A DNA stretch of 59,157 bases from Myxococcota bacterium (GCA_030065855.1 JASJCT010000031.1:1-59157), one strand, 5' to 3'; numbered from the stretch's first letter, positions 35,551 through 44,660 are shown. Numbers and translations: made by a program. The notes: generated from the sequence alone by a model not told the origin.

Positions 35551-36735
35551 CTAATTCTCTTTGGATATTTCCAAGTGATCGGTATTGATGCAAAAGAAGA
35601 AACAGGCCCCTTTTGCTTGGAAATTATTCTGCGCGAGAATGCGACCGCCATGGCGCTGTATGATGCGCTGTGAGATCGCTAAACCGAGCCCCTGGCTCGC
35701 CTCATTTCCCGTTGGTTTTGCAGATTGAGGTGTTGAGGACTTGAAAACTTTAGACAGATCGTCAGGGCTGAGTCCTGGGCCCTCGTCAATGACTCGGACC
35801 ATCACCTCATTCCCCTTTTGGATGAGATCGAGCGTTATGGTGCTGCCGCTAGGACTTTGTTTAATCGCATTTGTCAGCAAATTGACCAGGACTTGGCGAA
35901 TTTTTTCTGGATCGACCACTGCCATTGCAGATCCATGGGGCAGATTTGTCTTGAGTTCAATGTTTTTTAGACCGGCGATTTGCTTATAGAATTTCGCGGT
36001 CTCGTCAATGAGCTTGCCAAGACACACATTGCTTAGCTGAAGATCCAGGCTGCCCTGTTGAATTTTTTCTATATCCAGTACGCTCTCTAATAACCGTTGG
36101 AGTTGCGCGCTCTGCTTGTGGATAAGGTCGATGTACTCGAAAGAATCACCCTCGCCGGAGTCGAGATTTTCTTTCAATATCAAACTCAGATTTCCAATGC
36201 CGCCGATACCACCGCGTAAGTCGTGCGCGACAAGACCGAGGAGTCGATTTTTTTCCTCTATCTCGGCTTGTAACTCGCGGTTCATCTCCTGCAATTCCCC
36301 CTCTTTGATCTCCAGGCTCGCCAATAGCTCTGCCGAATGAGAATTCACTTCGGCCAAGCGACCGTTCAGCTGCTTGATTTCTTCGTTTCTCAACTCGATT
36401 TCGGCCATTAATTCCGCTGCGTGGGCATTAGAACGCGCCAGAACGATGTTGAGGTCGTTGAGCGCTTCTTGTTTCTCTTCGTTATCCACAATCATTTCAG
36501 CAGATTCAGCACTGATCTGGGCCAACCGATGACAAAGGGAGCGATGGTTGTCCAGCTGTTGTTGAACCAGCGTCAGGGTGGGCATAGCGATATTCTTCAG
36601 TTCGGCCAAGGATTTATTTTCTTTGGCCAGGTCTTTTATGCGCTCTTTAAGCCTGGCGATGCTGAGGTCTAACTTATCGCCGAGCTGCGTAGAACCGTCA
36701 GTAGGGCTTGGAGATGGTGTGTTTGACAAGTCCAT
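35551..36735 (-). CDS. Cytosolic sensor histidine kinase with long N-terminal coiled coil
   Basis: 394 residues, no membrane segments. Residues 20-165 are an unbroken helical coiled coil with repeated AELMAEIELRNEEIK / SAELLASLEIKEGELQ units and no PAS or GAF domain. The HisKA H box is NRLLGLVAHDLRGG (His171). The ATPase domain has N box VNLLTNAIKQSP, DEGPGLSPDD and QGLGLAISQRII. Because it lies 12 bases behind dsrE and downstream of tusA, its input may be a sulfur-relay protein, sensed through the coil. No response regulator is nearby. Function of the signal is inference. Confidence 0.82.
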   Translation of the reverse strand: MDLSNTPSPSPTDGSTQLGDKLDLSIARLKERIKDLAKENKSLAELKNIAMPTLTLVQQQLDNHRSLCHRLAQISAESAEMIVDNEEKQEALNDLNIVLARSNAHAAELMAEIELRNEEIKQLNGRLAEVNSHSAELLASLEIKEGELQEMNRELQAEIEEKNRLLGLVAHDLRGGIGGIGNLSLILKENLDSGEGDSFEYIDLIHKQSAQLQRLLESVLDIEKIQQGSLDLQLSNVCLGKLIDETAKFYKQIAGLKNIELKTNLPHGSAMAVVDPEKIRQVLVNLLTNAIKQSPSGSTITLDLIQKGNEVMVRVIDEGPGLSPDDLSKVFKSSTPQSAKPTGNEASQGLGLAISQRIIQRHGGRILAQNNFQAKGACFFFCINTDHLEISKEN

Positions 36736-36747
36736 GATTGAATGCCG

Positions 36748-37134
36748 TCAGAAGGTGACAACCGAAGCATTGGATATTGCCTTGGAAACAACGGTCGAGA
36801 GCCCTGCTAGCTGAACATTGGGATGCAGGTTGTTGCGAACCAACGTGGGGTCAAAGCTACAATAATACTCACTACAGGGTGCACAGGCCAACAGCTCGCC
36901 ACCCAGATCGATAAACTGGCTTAAATACTCATCCAAAGGCTCAAACCCCTCTACTTTTACATCCTTGGTCGCGTCTTTGAGCGCCCAGATGGTTCCCTCC
37001 ATTGTCATAAAGATCGTCACTGACTGCCCCATGGCCAAGGCTGTACAGGCCCAGCCAAACGCCAGTGTGGCGCGCGCCCCTCGATCTTGCTTACCTGTTG
37101 TGAGAATAACAACGACGTTTTCCAAATTGGACAT
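36748..37134 (-). CDS. DsrE-family sulfur-relay-like protein
   Basis: 128 residues. The N-terminus VVVILTTGKQDRGARATLAFGWACTALAMGQSVTIFMTMEG and GGELLACAPCSEYYC are typical of the DsrE/YchN fold, with an alpha/beta core and an active-site cysteine region (Cys residues in LACAPC). DsrE proteins pass sulfane sulfur between carriers. It lies 18 bases after the larger DsrE-like gene and 12 before the kinase gene. GGGGGGC stands before the ATG. No other sulfur-oxidation genes are seen in the window. Confidence 0.8.
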   Translation of the reverse strand: MSNLENVVVILTTGKQDRGARATLAFGWACTALAMGQSVTIFMTMEGTIWALKDATKDVKVEGFEPLDEYLSQFIDLGGELLACAPCSEYYCSFDPTLVRNNLHPNVQLAGLSTVVSKAISNASVVTF

Positions 37135-37152
37135 AGCGCCCCCCAGTTTTCG

Positions 37153-37740
37153 TTAAATAAACAACACCAATTTGCTCTTGAACGCACCATTGAGAAACGA
37201 TGCCACGCCGCACCATTGAGACGCGTCCCCTTGGATGAGATCAGCGTTTCCCCAGCCAAACAAACTCAGTGACGTATCACAGCAATGAAATGCCGCCCCC
37301 AAGTCGAGGGCTTCCTTCATCAGCACATCCAGGTCATCAATCTTCTTTTGTTTGAGGAGCCTGCGCAGCATGGGTTTACCCAATCCGCCAAAATTCAGCC
37401 TGGATAGGGGGGCATTGTCGATGTTTGTGGGCAACAGTTTTCCGAGCAAGCGCTGAATCCAAGTCTTTTCCCCCTTGGCGTTGTTGTCTCCTGTGCGCAA
37501 GGCGCTCGCTCCCCAGAAGGTAAAAAACATATCGACTTCTTGGCCCAGTGCTAAGGCGCCATTGGCGATGGTAAATGCGGCAAACAAGCGGTCCCATTCG
37601 CCACTGAAGCAGATGATTGCTACCTTGTTCAGTTTTTCTTCGGATATCTGTTTTTGCTTCAGGTCATTGACCTGCTGCTCCAATTGGAAGACCCTCTGTT
37701 GTAGATCATCCGCCTGGATGGCCTGTGCCGTGTCGTTCAT
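37153..37740 (-). CDS. DsrE/F/DrsH-like (DsrE2-type) protein
   Basis: 195 residues. An N-terminal coiled coil (LQQRVFQLEQQVNDLKQKQ) precedes the DsrE2 core: VAIICFSGEWDRLFAAFTIANGALALGQEVDMFFTFWG. The usual cysteine position appears in GAAFHCCDTSLSLFGW, and the C-terminus ends with GVASFLNGAFKSKLVLFI. Such proteins accompany TusA in sulfur-transfer systems and in some Hdr-like sulfur-oxidation clusters. Start has AGAGG upstream. It is coupled to tusA (8 bases) and dsrE (18 bases). Confidence 0.82.
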   Translation of the reverse strand: MNDTAQAIQADDLQQRVFQLEQQVNDLKQKQISEEKLNKVAIICFSGEWDRLFAAFTIANGALALGQEVDMFFTFWGASALRTGDNNAKGEKTWIQRLLGKLLPTNIDNAPLSRLNFGGLGKPMLRRLLKQKKIDDLDVLMKEALDLGAAFHCCDTSLSLFGWGNADLIQGDASQWCGVASFLNGAFKSKLVLFI

Positions 37741-37748
37741 AACTGCCT

Positions 37749-37982
37749 CTATTTTTGCTCGGATATCTCGATCTCAGCGGTCACCTTGTCGTCGGATCGA
37801 CGCAGGTCCCTCAAAACATTTCCAGTTGTCTCACACCACGCTCTAACATCGCTTTCAAAAGCCAGGTCATCGGCCTCGATTTCAACCACATGGCCGGGTT
37901 CGATTTTTCTCCTCAATTTGGCCAATTCGATGATCGGCCTTGGACACTTCATGCCAAGGGCATTGATTTTATGTACTTGCAT
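37749..37982 (-). CDS. tusA: TusA-type sulfur carrier
   Basis: 77 residues, SirA/TusA family. The sulfur-accepting cysteine is Cys13 in GMKCPRPII (CPxP), followed by the conserved helix ELAKLRRKI and strands VVEIEADD. It accepts persulfide sulfur from a cysteine desulfurase or sulfurtransferase and passes it on to partners such as the DsrE-like proteins encoded next. It heads the leftward operon. The 216 bases ahead of it hold the promoter; no clear motif was seen. Confidence 0.88.
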   Translation of the reverse strand: MQVHKINALGMKCPRPIIELAKLRRKIEPGHVVEIEADDLAFESDVRAWCETTGNVLRDLRRSDDKVTAEIEISEQK

Positions 37983-38197
37983 GTGAGTGAGCCCCCATCA
38001 ATTGCGATCAGAAACGCATCTATACCTGAATGGGTACATCGGACGTAAATTGATTTTGTTAAGACGGGTTACGTTAAAATCTTATTGATCTGTCACCTGA
38101 GTCGAGTTTTTCTAATGGGGGAAAAGAGGGAAAGATGGAAAACTCTATGACATAAACTAAATGCTCACATCAAACTTAAAAGTTGGAAGTATGAGTC

Positions 38198-40804
38198 TCA
38201 TCTATTTTTCAACAAAGCAAAGATCGCTTCCATGTTCAGGCTATCTCGAACCGTGGTGGAAAGACGGTCGAGCTCTGAGTCGATCTCGAAGTGGGCGAGG
38301 ATTCTGCCAGCCGGGGCCATGCCACGGGATCTTCGGGCCTCGTCGATGAACCATCTTCTAAACGCGTCATCATCGAAAACACCGTGCAGATAGGTCCCCC
38401 AGATCCGGCCGTCCGTGCTTTCTGTTCCGAGAATCTCGCCATCCTCCTTTCTCCACAAAGGAGACATATCGTCACAGGTGGTTCGGCCGTGGTGGATTTC
38501 ATAGCCAGATGCCTTAAGGCCCGTTGGAATGTGGGTCGCCTCAGTGCGGACCAGGGTTTTTTGGGGCCTGAGGGTTGTGGTTAACCCAAGCAGGCCCAGA
38601 CCTCTGCTTTCGCGCCCGCCTGAGCTCTCTACGCCCGAGGGATCGGCGATGCCCTCTCCCAGTATTTGATAGCCACCGCAGATACCGACGCAGATGCTCT
38701 TTTGATCGCGTGCGAGACCGAGAATCCTGGACGCGATCCCTGTTTTGCGGAGGTGTTCGAGGTCCTCGATCACATTCTTGCTTCCAGGTAGGATGATCAC
38801 ATCTGCCGAAGATAGCTCGTCGATGGAGCGGACCATGCGCAGCGACACGTCGGGTTCGATAACAAAGGGATCGAAATCAGTGAAATTCGAGATATGGGGC
38901 AAGTCTATCACGGCGATGTCCAGCATGTCTGGGTTGCCGGTCGGACCGCGACTCGGCCGATCCTTGAGAGATACTGAGTCCTCCTCAGGCAAGCCCAGAT
39001 TTCGAATGAAAGGAATCGTACCCAGCACAGGGCAGCCAGTGCGAGCCTTCATATATTCGATCGCACTCACCAGCAGAGACGCATCGCCCCGGAAGCGGTT
39101 GATCACAAATCCTGCAACCCGAGCCCGCTCTGCTTCAGTCAAGAGCTCCATTGTTCCGACAAACGATGCAAAGACCCCACCCCGTTCAATGTCTCCAACC
39201 AGTAGAACAGGCGCATCTGCGTATTCAGCCATGTGCATGTTGACCACATCCCGGGCCTTGAGATTGATCTCAGCCGGGCTGCCAGCCCCTTCTATGATGA
39301 CTGCGTCGTATTCCCCTGCCAGATCATCATAGGCGCCGTGGATCTTATCGAGCATTTCTTCTTTTAGTTCGGAATACGCCCCATAGCCCATATGTCCGAG
39401 TGGCTGGCCGAGCAGGATGACTTGAGATCCAGTCTCTGAGCTGGGCTTGAGCAGTACTGGGTTCATCCTCGTTTCGGGCTCAATGCCACATGCCGCAGCT
39501 TGCAAGGCCTGAGCCCGGCCCATCTCGCCACCATCCAGGGTCACGTGGGAATTGAGGGACATGTTCTGGGCTTTGAACGGGGCGACGCGATAGCCTTCCT
39601 GTTTGAAGATCCGGCAGAGCGCTGCGCATAAAATGCTCTTGCCCGCGTTGGAGTTGGTTCCCTGCACCATGATCGCCGCGGCTCGTTTCGATGGTTTACG
39701 CTGTGCCGGCACTTTCCCGAAAATGGTCCTTAGTTTCGCAAGCAAGCGCTCGGTTTGGCCTTTGTTTTTGACGGCCAGGCGAAAGTAGCGGCTGTCCAAA
39801 CCAGTGTAATTGTCGCAGTTCCGAACCAAGAGGCGGTGATCCAGCAGCTTTGCTGCGATCTCTTTTGCATCTAGCCCTGGCCGATCGCTCCTTAGGAGTA
39901 GGTAGTTGGCCTGACTGGGGTAGACCCTCAGTCCAGGAATTTTCCGCAATTCAGCCGCCATGTGCTCCCTTTGGCGGTTTACAAATCGGGTGGTGCGCTC
40001 GATATAGTCAGCGTCAAAGAGGGCCTTCTCTCCAACTGCCTGGGCCAATGCGTTGACGTTCCAGGGGGCCATGTGCTCCCGCAAACGGCGAGCAACAGGA
40101 GCCGAAGCAAACCCCGCGCCAAGGCGAAGCCCTGGTATGGAGAATGTCTTGGTCATTGAATAGAGGACAATCACATTATCCGGCTGGGCGCTCCGGAGGC
40201 TAAATGCCGAGCCCCCCTCTATAAAATCGATATAGGCCTCGTCGATGACAAACACGGCTTTGGGATGTTGCTCAGCCAATGCGCGAAGCGCGCTAGGATC
40301 GCACAGGACGCCCGTGGGATTGGCCGGCTGACCGAGAAACACCAGATGATGGGGCGTGATTTTTTTATCGAGCACCTCCAGGTCTGGTTGAAAATTATGT
40401 TCATCAGACAGCACGAGTTCCTCGACCTGCAGACCTGCCAGCAGGGCAGCGCGGCGATAGTCGATGTAGGCTGGAGAGGGAATAAGTGCTTGCTGGCGTT
40501 CCACTACCCGCGGCAGGGCATAGATGAGCTCTGAGGTCCCATTGCATGGAATGAGCGTCTCGGGCGATACGTCGAAACATTTCGATAACGCTTTGATGAA
40601 CCCGGTGCAGGCAGGATCTGGATAGTGGGAGATATGCGAGATCGCACTGCTCAGCACATCCCGAAGCCAACTCGGAGGACCCAGCGGGTTGGGGTTGGAA
40701 GAGAAGTCGATGATGTCCGATACAGGGATTCCTTTATCCCTTGCAAGGCGATATACATCTCCACCATGACCGGACTTGGGAGGCATTTTGCTAGGTTCAA
40801 TCAC
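38198..40804 (-). CDS. cobD-cobQ: Fused threonine-phosphate decarboxylase / cobyric acid synthase (CobD-CobQ)
   Basis: 868-residue bifunctional cobamide enzyme. Residues 1-365 are a PLP aminotransferase-fold decarboxylase giving aminopropanol phosphate: HGGDVYRLAR, ANPTG, IDEAYIDF, YSMTKTFSIPGLRLG with Lys219. A basic linker (APAQRKPSKRA type, about 366-375) leads to CobQ/CbiP: P-loop MVQGTNSNAGKS, NMSLNSHVT, RMNPVLLKPSS, and a glutamine amidotransferase domain with Cys709 in ICVGICGGYQ and His807 in TYLHGVF. Both halves look complete. No cobalamin riboswitch was seen upstream. The start at 40804 is 18 bases before another possible ATG at 40786. Confidence 0.93.
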   Translation of the reverse strand: MIEPSKMPPKSGHGGDVYRLARDKGIPVSDIIDFSSNPNPLGPPSWLRDVLSSAISHISHYPDPACTGFIKALSKCFDVSPETLIPCNGTSELIYALPRVVERQQALIPSPAYIDYRRAALLAGLQVEELVLSDEHNFQPDLEVLDKKITPHHLVFLGQPANPTGVLCDPSALRALAEQHPKAVFVIDEAYIDFIEGGSAFSLRSAQPDNVIVLYSMTKTFSIPGLRLGAGFASAPVARRLREHMAPWNVNALAQAVGEKALFDADYIERTTRFVNRQREHMAAELRKIPGLRVYPSQANYLLLRSDRPGLDAKEIAAKLLDHRLLVRNCDNYTGLDSRYFRLAVKNKGQTERLLAKLRTIFGKVPAQRKPSKRAAAIMVQGTNSNAGKSILCAALCRIFKQEGYRVAPFKAQNMSLNSHVTLDGGEMGRAQALQAAACGIEPETRMNPVLLKPSSETGSQVILLGQPLGHMGYGAYSELKEEMLDKIHGAYDDLAGEYDAVIIEGAGSPAEINLKARDVVNMHMAEYADAPVLLVGDIERGGVFASFVGTMELLTEAERARVAGFVINRFRGDASLLVSAIEYMKARTGCPVLGTIPFIRNLGLPEEDSVSLKDRPSRGPTGNPDMLDIAVIDLPHISNFTDFDPFVIEPDVSLRMVRSIDELSSADVIILPGSKNVIEDLEHLRKTGIASRILGLARDQKSICVGICGGYQILGEGIADPSGVESSGGRESRGLGLLGLTTTLRPQKTLVRTEATHIPTGLKASGYEIHHGRTTCDDMSPLWRKEDGEILGTESTDGRIWGTYLHGVFDDDAFRRWFIDEARRSRGMAPAGRILAHFEIDSELDRLSTTVRDSLNMEAIFALLKNR

Positions 40805-40933
40805 GTGTCGCGATTCCGGGGATAGCGCAGTCGCCTACCAGAGTCAAGAGCACCATCGACCTTGACGCGTATTCGGATTTCAGAAACTATTAGGAACAAA
40901 ACTTCTTGTAAGAGAAAATTTCTGAGGGAAGAC

Positions 40934-41548
40934 ATGAAGAGATTGCTACCCATTTTTCTTGTTACAGTTTTCATTTCAAGCTGTTATCCAAAGCTTAAGC
41001 CGATTTCACCACCCACCATTCCCCAGCTCCCAGAAGGTAAAGGTTTTTTGCTGTTTGCCATAGACAGTGATGAAGTACTTTACGAATTGAAGATCGGCGG
41101 AAAGCGATCCCGTTCACTATCACAAGAACAGCTCCAAAAAAGATCTTATTATCTGGTTATATTGCCATCGGGAAAATATCGGTTTGAAGAATTTTCGATC
41201 ATCCCGCCCAAGGATCAATCGACCAAGAATACCAGCGAGACGCTTACGATGTTGCTCGGGTTAGTCGATAGCGATGACAATGACGCCAAATGGGAATTCG
41301 AGGTGGAGCCGGGCAAAATCTGCTATGCCGGGGATCTGAGAATTTCAGGGTTGGAATACGTTATCCGGTTTGATAGCCACCGCTTGGCTACGCTTCTAAT
41401 CAACCGATCTTCCTATGCCTATGCGTACATGAAGAAGCACTTTCCCAGTGTGCTCGATTCGCATGCTATGCTGTTTACCGGTGTGGGCTCAGATCGGTTT
41501 TTCGAGAGGATAGAAGCGTTAAAGCAAGGGAGCGGGAGGATAAAATGA
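40934..41548 (+). CDS. Small lipoprotein of unknown function, coupled to an S9 peptidase
   Basis: 204 residues. ATG at 40934 is chosen over an earlier in-frame start because GAGGGAAGAC precedes it and the signal peptide MKRLLPIFLVTVFISSC follows directly. The mature part begins with a Pro-rich stretch, then beta-rich sequence (GFLLFAIDSDEVLYELKIGGKR, YYLVILPSGKYRFEEFSI), resembling DUF2846-type lipoproteins with a PxGxY motif. The ATGA overlap with the next gene (41545-41548) and GGGAGGA before it mean both are made together. Confidence 0.7.
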   Translation: MKRLLPIFLVTVFISSCYPKLKPISPPTIPQLPEGKGFLLFAIDSDEVLYELKIGGKRSRSLSQEQLQKRSYYLVILPSGKYRFEEFSIIPPKDQSTKNTSETLTMLLGLVDSDDNDAKWEFEVEPGKICYAGDLRISGLEYVIRFDSHRLATLLINRSSYAYAYMKKHFPSVLDSHAMLFTGVGSDRFFERIEALKQGSGRIK

Positions 41549-43707
41549 AGTTTTTTCTTATCTTCGTCGTATCTTTTATTTGTCTGGAAGCCCATGCTGC
41601 AGATATCCAGGTGGACAAGCTCCTCAGGGCACCGGAATTCACCAGGTTCATGATTTCGCCAGACGGTAGGCTCGTGGCGGGCATGAGAATCGAGGAAGAC
41701 AACTACTCCGTCATCATCTCTAATCCAGCGGCCGATCGGAATTACGAAGTATTCAGATTGCATGAAACCGAGAAGTCAGGGATTAAACGGATGCTCTGGA
41801 TTGATAACAACTCTTTCGTTATTCACTATGATGATCTGCTTGAAGTCCCACATTTTCTTATTCTAGACATCACCTATGACAACGGTGGGAGACTTCAGTT
41901 TAAGGATCGCAATGTCGTAACCTTGGGATATATCTTGGACGGGCTGGTTAACGAGCCAGATACGGTGATGTTTGCCGTGGGAGCCGCACGGCATCGTTTC
42001 ATGGATGTGTATCGTGTGGATCTGCGCGAGATTGATCGCAATTACGTATTCACAAGTAGACTCAACAAGGGTGTTCTATACGGGCTTTCATACCTACCAG
42101 ACAAGCACAAGGAAATAAGAATCGCCGCCGAGTTTCGCGACTCTAAGGTGGTGTACCTCTACCGTAAAAAAGACTCCAATTCATGGCGCGTGTTCTACGA
42201 GAACGAGGAAAAAGACGATCGGTTCCAACTAGTGGGTTTCATCGATGAAGATACCATTGCGGTTATCACCGACGCGGATCGAGATAAAGCAGCGGTCGTC
42301 GAATACAAGTTGAAGGAAAAGAGGTTTGGTCAGGTACTTTACGAATCCGACGCTTATGATGTTTTTAGTGCCACCATTGACCCTCATACAGGAAAGTTAA
42401 AATTTGTGATTATAATGGTGAACGGCCGCCCAACATACAAATACTTTAGATCCTCTGACAGCGCTCTACAGCAAAGGCTCCAAAGGGCCTTCCCTGGAAA
42501 AGATGTGCTTTTTTATGATTCATCTCTTAGCAGAAAGAAATTAATCGTTCTGGCCCATTCGCCCACTGATCCGGGATCATTTTACCTCCTCGATGTTGAG
42601 TCACTCAAAACAAAACCGCTCGCGAACGTGTTTCCCGACCTCAATGCCCAGCTACTGAGTCCTTCTCAGCCGATTGCCGTCACAGCAGAAGATGGATTGA
42701 AAATTGAGGGGACGATAACACTTCCCAAGAAGTACCCAGCGCCGCACCCCCTAGTGGTGATGCCCCACGGAGGTCCCATCGGCATTCGCGACTACGATAC
42801 TTTTGATCCAGAGGTTCAGTTTCTGGCCGACCGCGGGTACGCCGTGCTCCAGGTAAATTTTCGCGGATCAGGTGGCTACGGCAAGTCGTTTCTCAAGAAA
42901 GGCCTTGGGCAGTGGGGCCAGGAGATCGAAAACGACATCAATGCTAGTGTGGATCACGTGCTTGCTCAATATCCGATTGACAAAGCTCGCATCGCGATCA
43001 TGGGCGCGAGCTATGGGGGATATTCGTCCTTGATGTCGGTGATTCGGTTTCAGGATAAGTATCGCTGTGCGGTCAGCCGATTTGGCGTGTCTGATGTGTA
43101 CCTCTGGGTCAATCAATCCAATCGACATCAAACCAAAGGCTATCAGGCGGCATTGGCGACCACCGTCGGTGACCTCATTGATTCAGAACAGGATATGATG
43201 GACGTCTCGCCATTTCATTTAGCCGAACAGATAAACGTGCCGGTCCTACTGACTGCAGGCTGGCGCGATGCCAGGGTCGATCCAGAGCAAACGCATAGGA
43301 TGAAGATAGCCCTCGATCTGTTGGGAAAAGAAAACGAATACGTACTCTTCAAAGAGGCAGGACATGGACATCCCAAATGGGATGGGGATCAGTGTGAGTG
43401 GATAATCATCGAACAGTTTTTGCGCAAACACCTAGACCTCGCGTTCCCCATGACCCAGGCCGAGGTCGACCTGCGCACCTACGAATTGACCCGCCTGGCT
43501 GAGATGTACGAGGAGGGGAAACTCACGGAAAAGGACAACGAAAAAGCAGCGGCGTATCGAGCGGCAGCGTCTAGTCTCTCCGTATCTGTTGAAGAACGGA
43601 GCGAGGGGGAGCAAGAAGAAGCGCGATCTGAATCATCTGAAGAAAAGAACGAAGTAAAACAAAAGAAAAAAAGGTGCAAAGCAACGGGAAAGAGAAAAGC
43701 CAAGTAA
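41545..43707 (+). CDS. Secreted prolyl-oligopeptidase-type serine peptidase (S9)
   Basis: 720 residues with a short signal peptide (FFLIFVVSFICLEAHA). Residues 25-370 form a beta-propeller gate; 380-630 form the alpha/beta hydrolase. The catalytic triad is Ser about 489 in MGASYGGYSS, Asp about 575 in GWRDARVDPEQ and His about 607 in EAGHGHPKW. The oxyanion region is MPHGGPIGIRDYD. An extra C-terminal tail rich in Glu, Lys and Ser (EERSEGEQEEARSESSEEKNEVK) ends in a polylysine-like KKKRCKATGKRKAK. It is likely exported or periplasmic. Confidence 0.85.
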   Translation: MKFFLIFVVSFICLEAHAADIQVDKLLRAPEFTRFMISPDGRLVAGMRIEEDNYSVIISNPAADRNYEVFRLHETEKSGIKRMLWIDNNSFVIHYDDLLEVPHFLILDITYDNGGRLQFKDRNVVTLGYILDGLVNEPDTVMFAVGAARHRFMDVYRVDLREIDRNYVFTSRLNKGVLYGLSYLPDKHKEIRIAAEFRDSKVVYLYRKKDSNSWRVFYENEEKDDRFQLVGFIDEDTIAVITDADRDKAAVVEYKLKEKRFGQVLYESDAYDVFSATIDPHTGKLKFVIIMVNGRPTYKYFRSSDSALQQRLQRAFPGKDVLFYDSSLSRKKLIVLAHSPTDPGSFYLLDVESLKTKPLANVFPDLNAQLLSPSQPIAVTAEDGLKIEGTITLPKKYPAPHPLVVMPHGGPIGIRDYDTFDPEVQFLADRGYAVLQVNFRGSGGYGKSFLKKGLGQWGQEIENDINASVDHVLAQYPIDKARIAIMGASYGGYSSLMSVIRFQDKYRCAVSRFGVSDVYLWVNQSNRHQTKGYQAALATTVGDLIDSEQDMMDVSPFHLAEQINVPVLLTAGWRDARVDPEQTHRMKIALDLLGKENEYVLFKEAGHGHPKWDGDQCEWIIIEQFLRKHLDLAFPMTQAEVDLRTYELTRLAEMYEEGKLTEKDNEKAAAYRAAASSLSVSVEERSEGEQEEARSESSEEKNEVKQKKKRCKATGKRKAK

Positions 43708-43900
43708 GATGACATACTCTGAAAAGCGTATGCCCAGCTACAGAGGCTCGAAAGTACGGCTTCGTTTTCCCATACCGTTCTTCTCGGCTTCTTGAGGCAA
43801 ATTGTTTTCAATATTTCTAAAGACCTTTGTCCCTTGGCCAGGGAGTTGTGGTGGCTGTGGGCTGGTAAATCTAATCCAGGTGGGGCAGCTGATATTTTCC

Positions 43901-43928
43901 TTGACTATTGAACGGCATCAGGTATAAA
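43901..43928 (+). promoter_or_regulatory. Sigma-70-like promoter of the fur gene
   Basis: TTGACT at 43901-43906 and TATAAA at 43923-43928 are separated by 16 bases and match the vegetative promoter consensus closely. The expected transcription start near 43935 lies only a few bases before the ATG at 43939, so the fur message would be nearly leaderless from that ATG, or translation would start at the second ATG (43954). Confidence 0.55.
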
Positions 43929-43938
43929 TGCAATTGAT

Positions 43939-44448
43939 ATGCAACAAGAGAACATGACAAAATGCAAAGATGGTCGCCCGTGCGGTAGTTGTGAATTAAA
44001 AATAAAGGGTTTTGCCCGAAAGACGGGTGGAAGGATTACCAAGGAACGCATTTCCATAATGCAATCTATTTGCAATATAAACGGTCATTTCCGAGCTGAG
44101 GATGTGCAAGCTGCTTTGGTAAAAGATGGCAATCATATCTCGTTGCCAACGGTGTATCGCAACCTGCCGATGCTCATCGCAGCGGGCATCATACGGCGGA
44201 CGAGTATCTACGAAGAGGTGGAAAACCACGCGTCCACCTATGAACATGTTTTTGGCAAACCCCACCATGATCATCTGTTGTGTTCTCGTTGCGGAAAACG
44301 GGTGGAGTTTAACTACCCTGCGATTGAAGTCCTTCAGGAGGCAGTCGCCCAAGAGCATGGGTTTCGCCTCACCCATCACCACCTGGAACTGGTTGGGGAA
44401 TGCGCCGATTGCTTGGGCAAGAACGACATTCCAGAGGAGGCGGCTTGA
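43939..44448 (+). CDS. Fur-family metalloregulator
   Basis: 169 residues. Winged helix: RITKERISIMQSICNINGHFRAEDVQAALVKDGNHISLPTVYRNLPMLIAAGIIRR, followed by a dimerisation domain with HHDHLLCSRCGKRVEF and ECADC, the two structural-zinc CxxC pairs. A third, unusual cysteine group lies at the N-terminus (CKDGRPCGSC). It binds DNA with Fe, Zn or peroxide as signal; which one is not decidable. An ATG at 43954 is an alternative start. It overlaps the next small gene (TTGA). Confidence 0.85.
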   Translation: MQQENMTKCKDGRPCGSCELKIKGFARKTGGRITKERISIMQSICNINGHFRAEDVQAALVKDGNHISLPTVYRNLPMLIAAGIIRRTSIYEEVENHASTYEHVFGKPHHDHLLCSRCGKRVEFNYPAIEVLQEAVAQEHGFRLTHHHLELVGECADCLGKNDIPEEAA

Positions 44449-44660
44449 TACGACGTGGGCACATCAATTGCGATCCGGCTGGAGAGACCTTTGATTGCGA
44501 TTTGCGTTGCAAATGTGGGTCGCTCCTCGCCAGGATTGTTGGCGAGCGGGTGGAATTAAAGTGTCGTAAATGTAAACGAGTCGTGGCTCTCGCGACAATC
44601 ACACGGGTGGATCGGGACCATCGGCACAACAGGTCTATAGGCGTCCACACAGAGGCTTGA
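44445..44660 (+). CDS. Com-like zinc-finger small protein coupled to fur
   Basis: 71 residues, missed if only ATG starts are considered. TTG at 44445 overlaps the fur stop (TTGA) and follows AGAGGAGG at 44433-44440. Two CxxC pairs, CKCGSLLARIVGERVELKCRKCK, form a zinc ribbon closely resembling the Mu-type Com translational activator family, which binds RNA. The C-terminus is His/Arg-rich (RVDRDHRHNRS). In this window it is not part of a phage; its job could be RNA-binding or metal handling linked to the Fur regulator. Confidence 0.6.
   Translation: MIRRGHINCDPAGETFDCDLRCKCGSLLARIVGERVELKCRKCKRVVALATITRVDRDHRHNRSIGVHTEA

Noticed and set aside
40805..40933. Cobalamin riboswitch upstream of the CobD-CobQ gene
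   Set aside because: No B12-box-like sequence or fitting helices were seen in the short divergent gap; the same holds upstream of tusA and cbiB.
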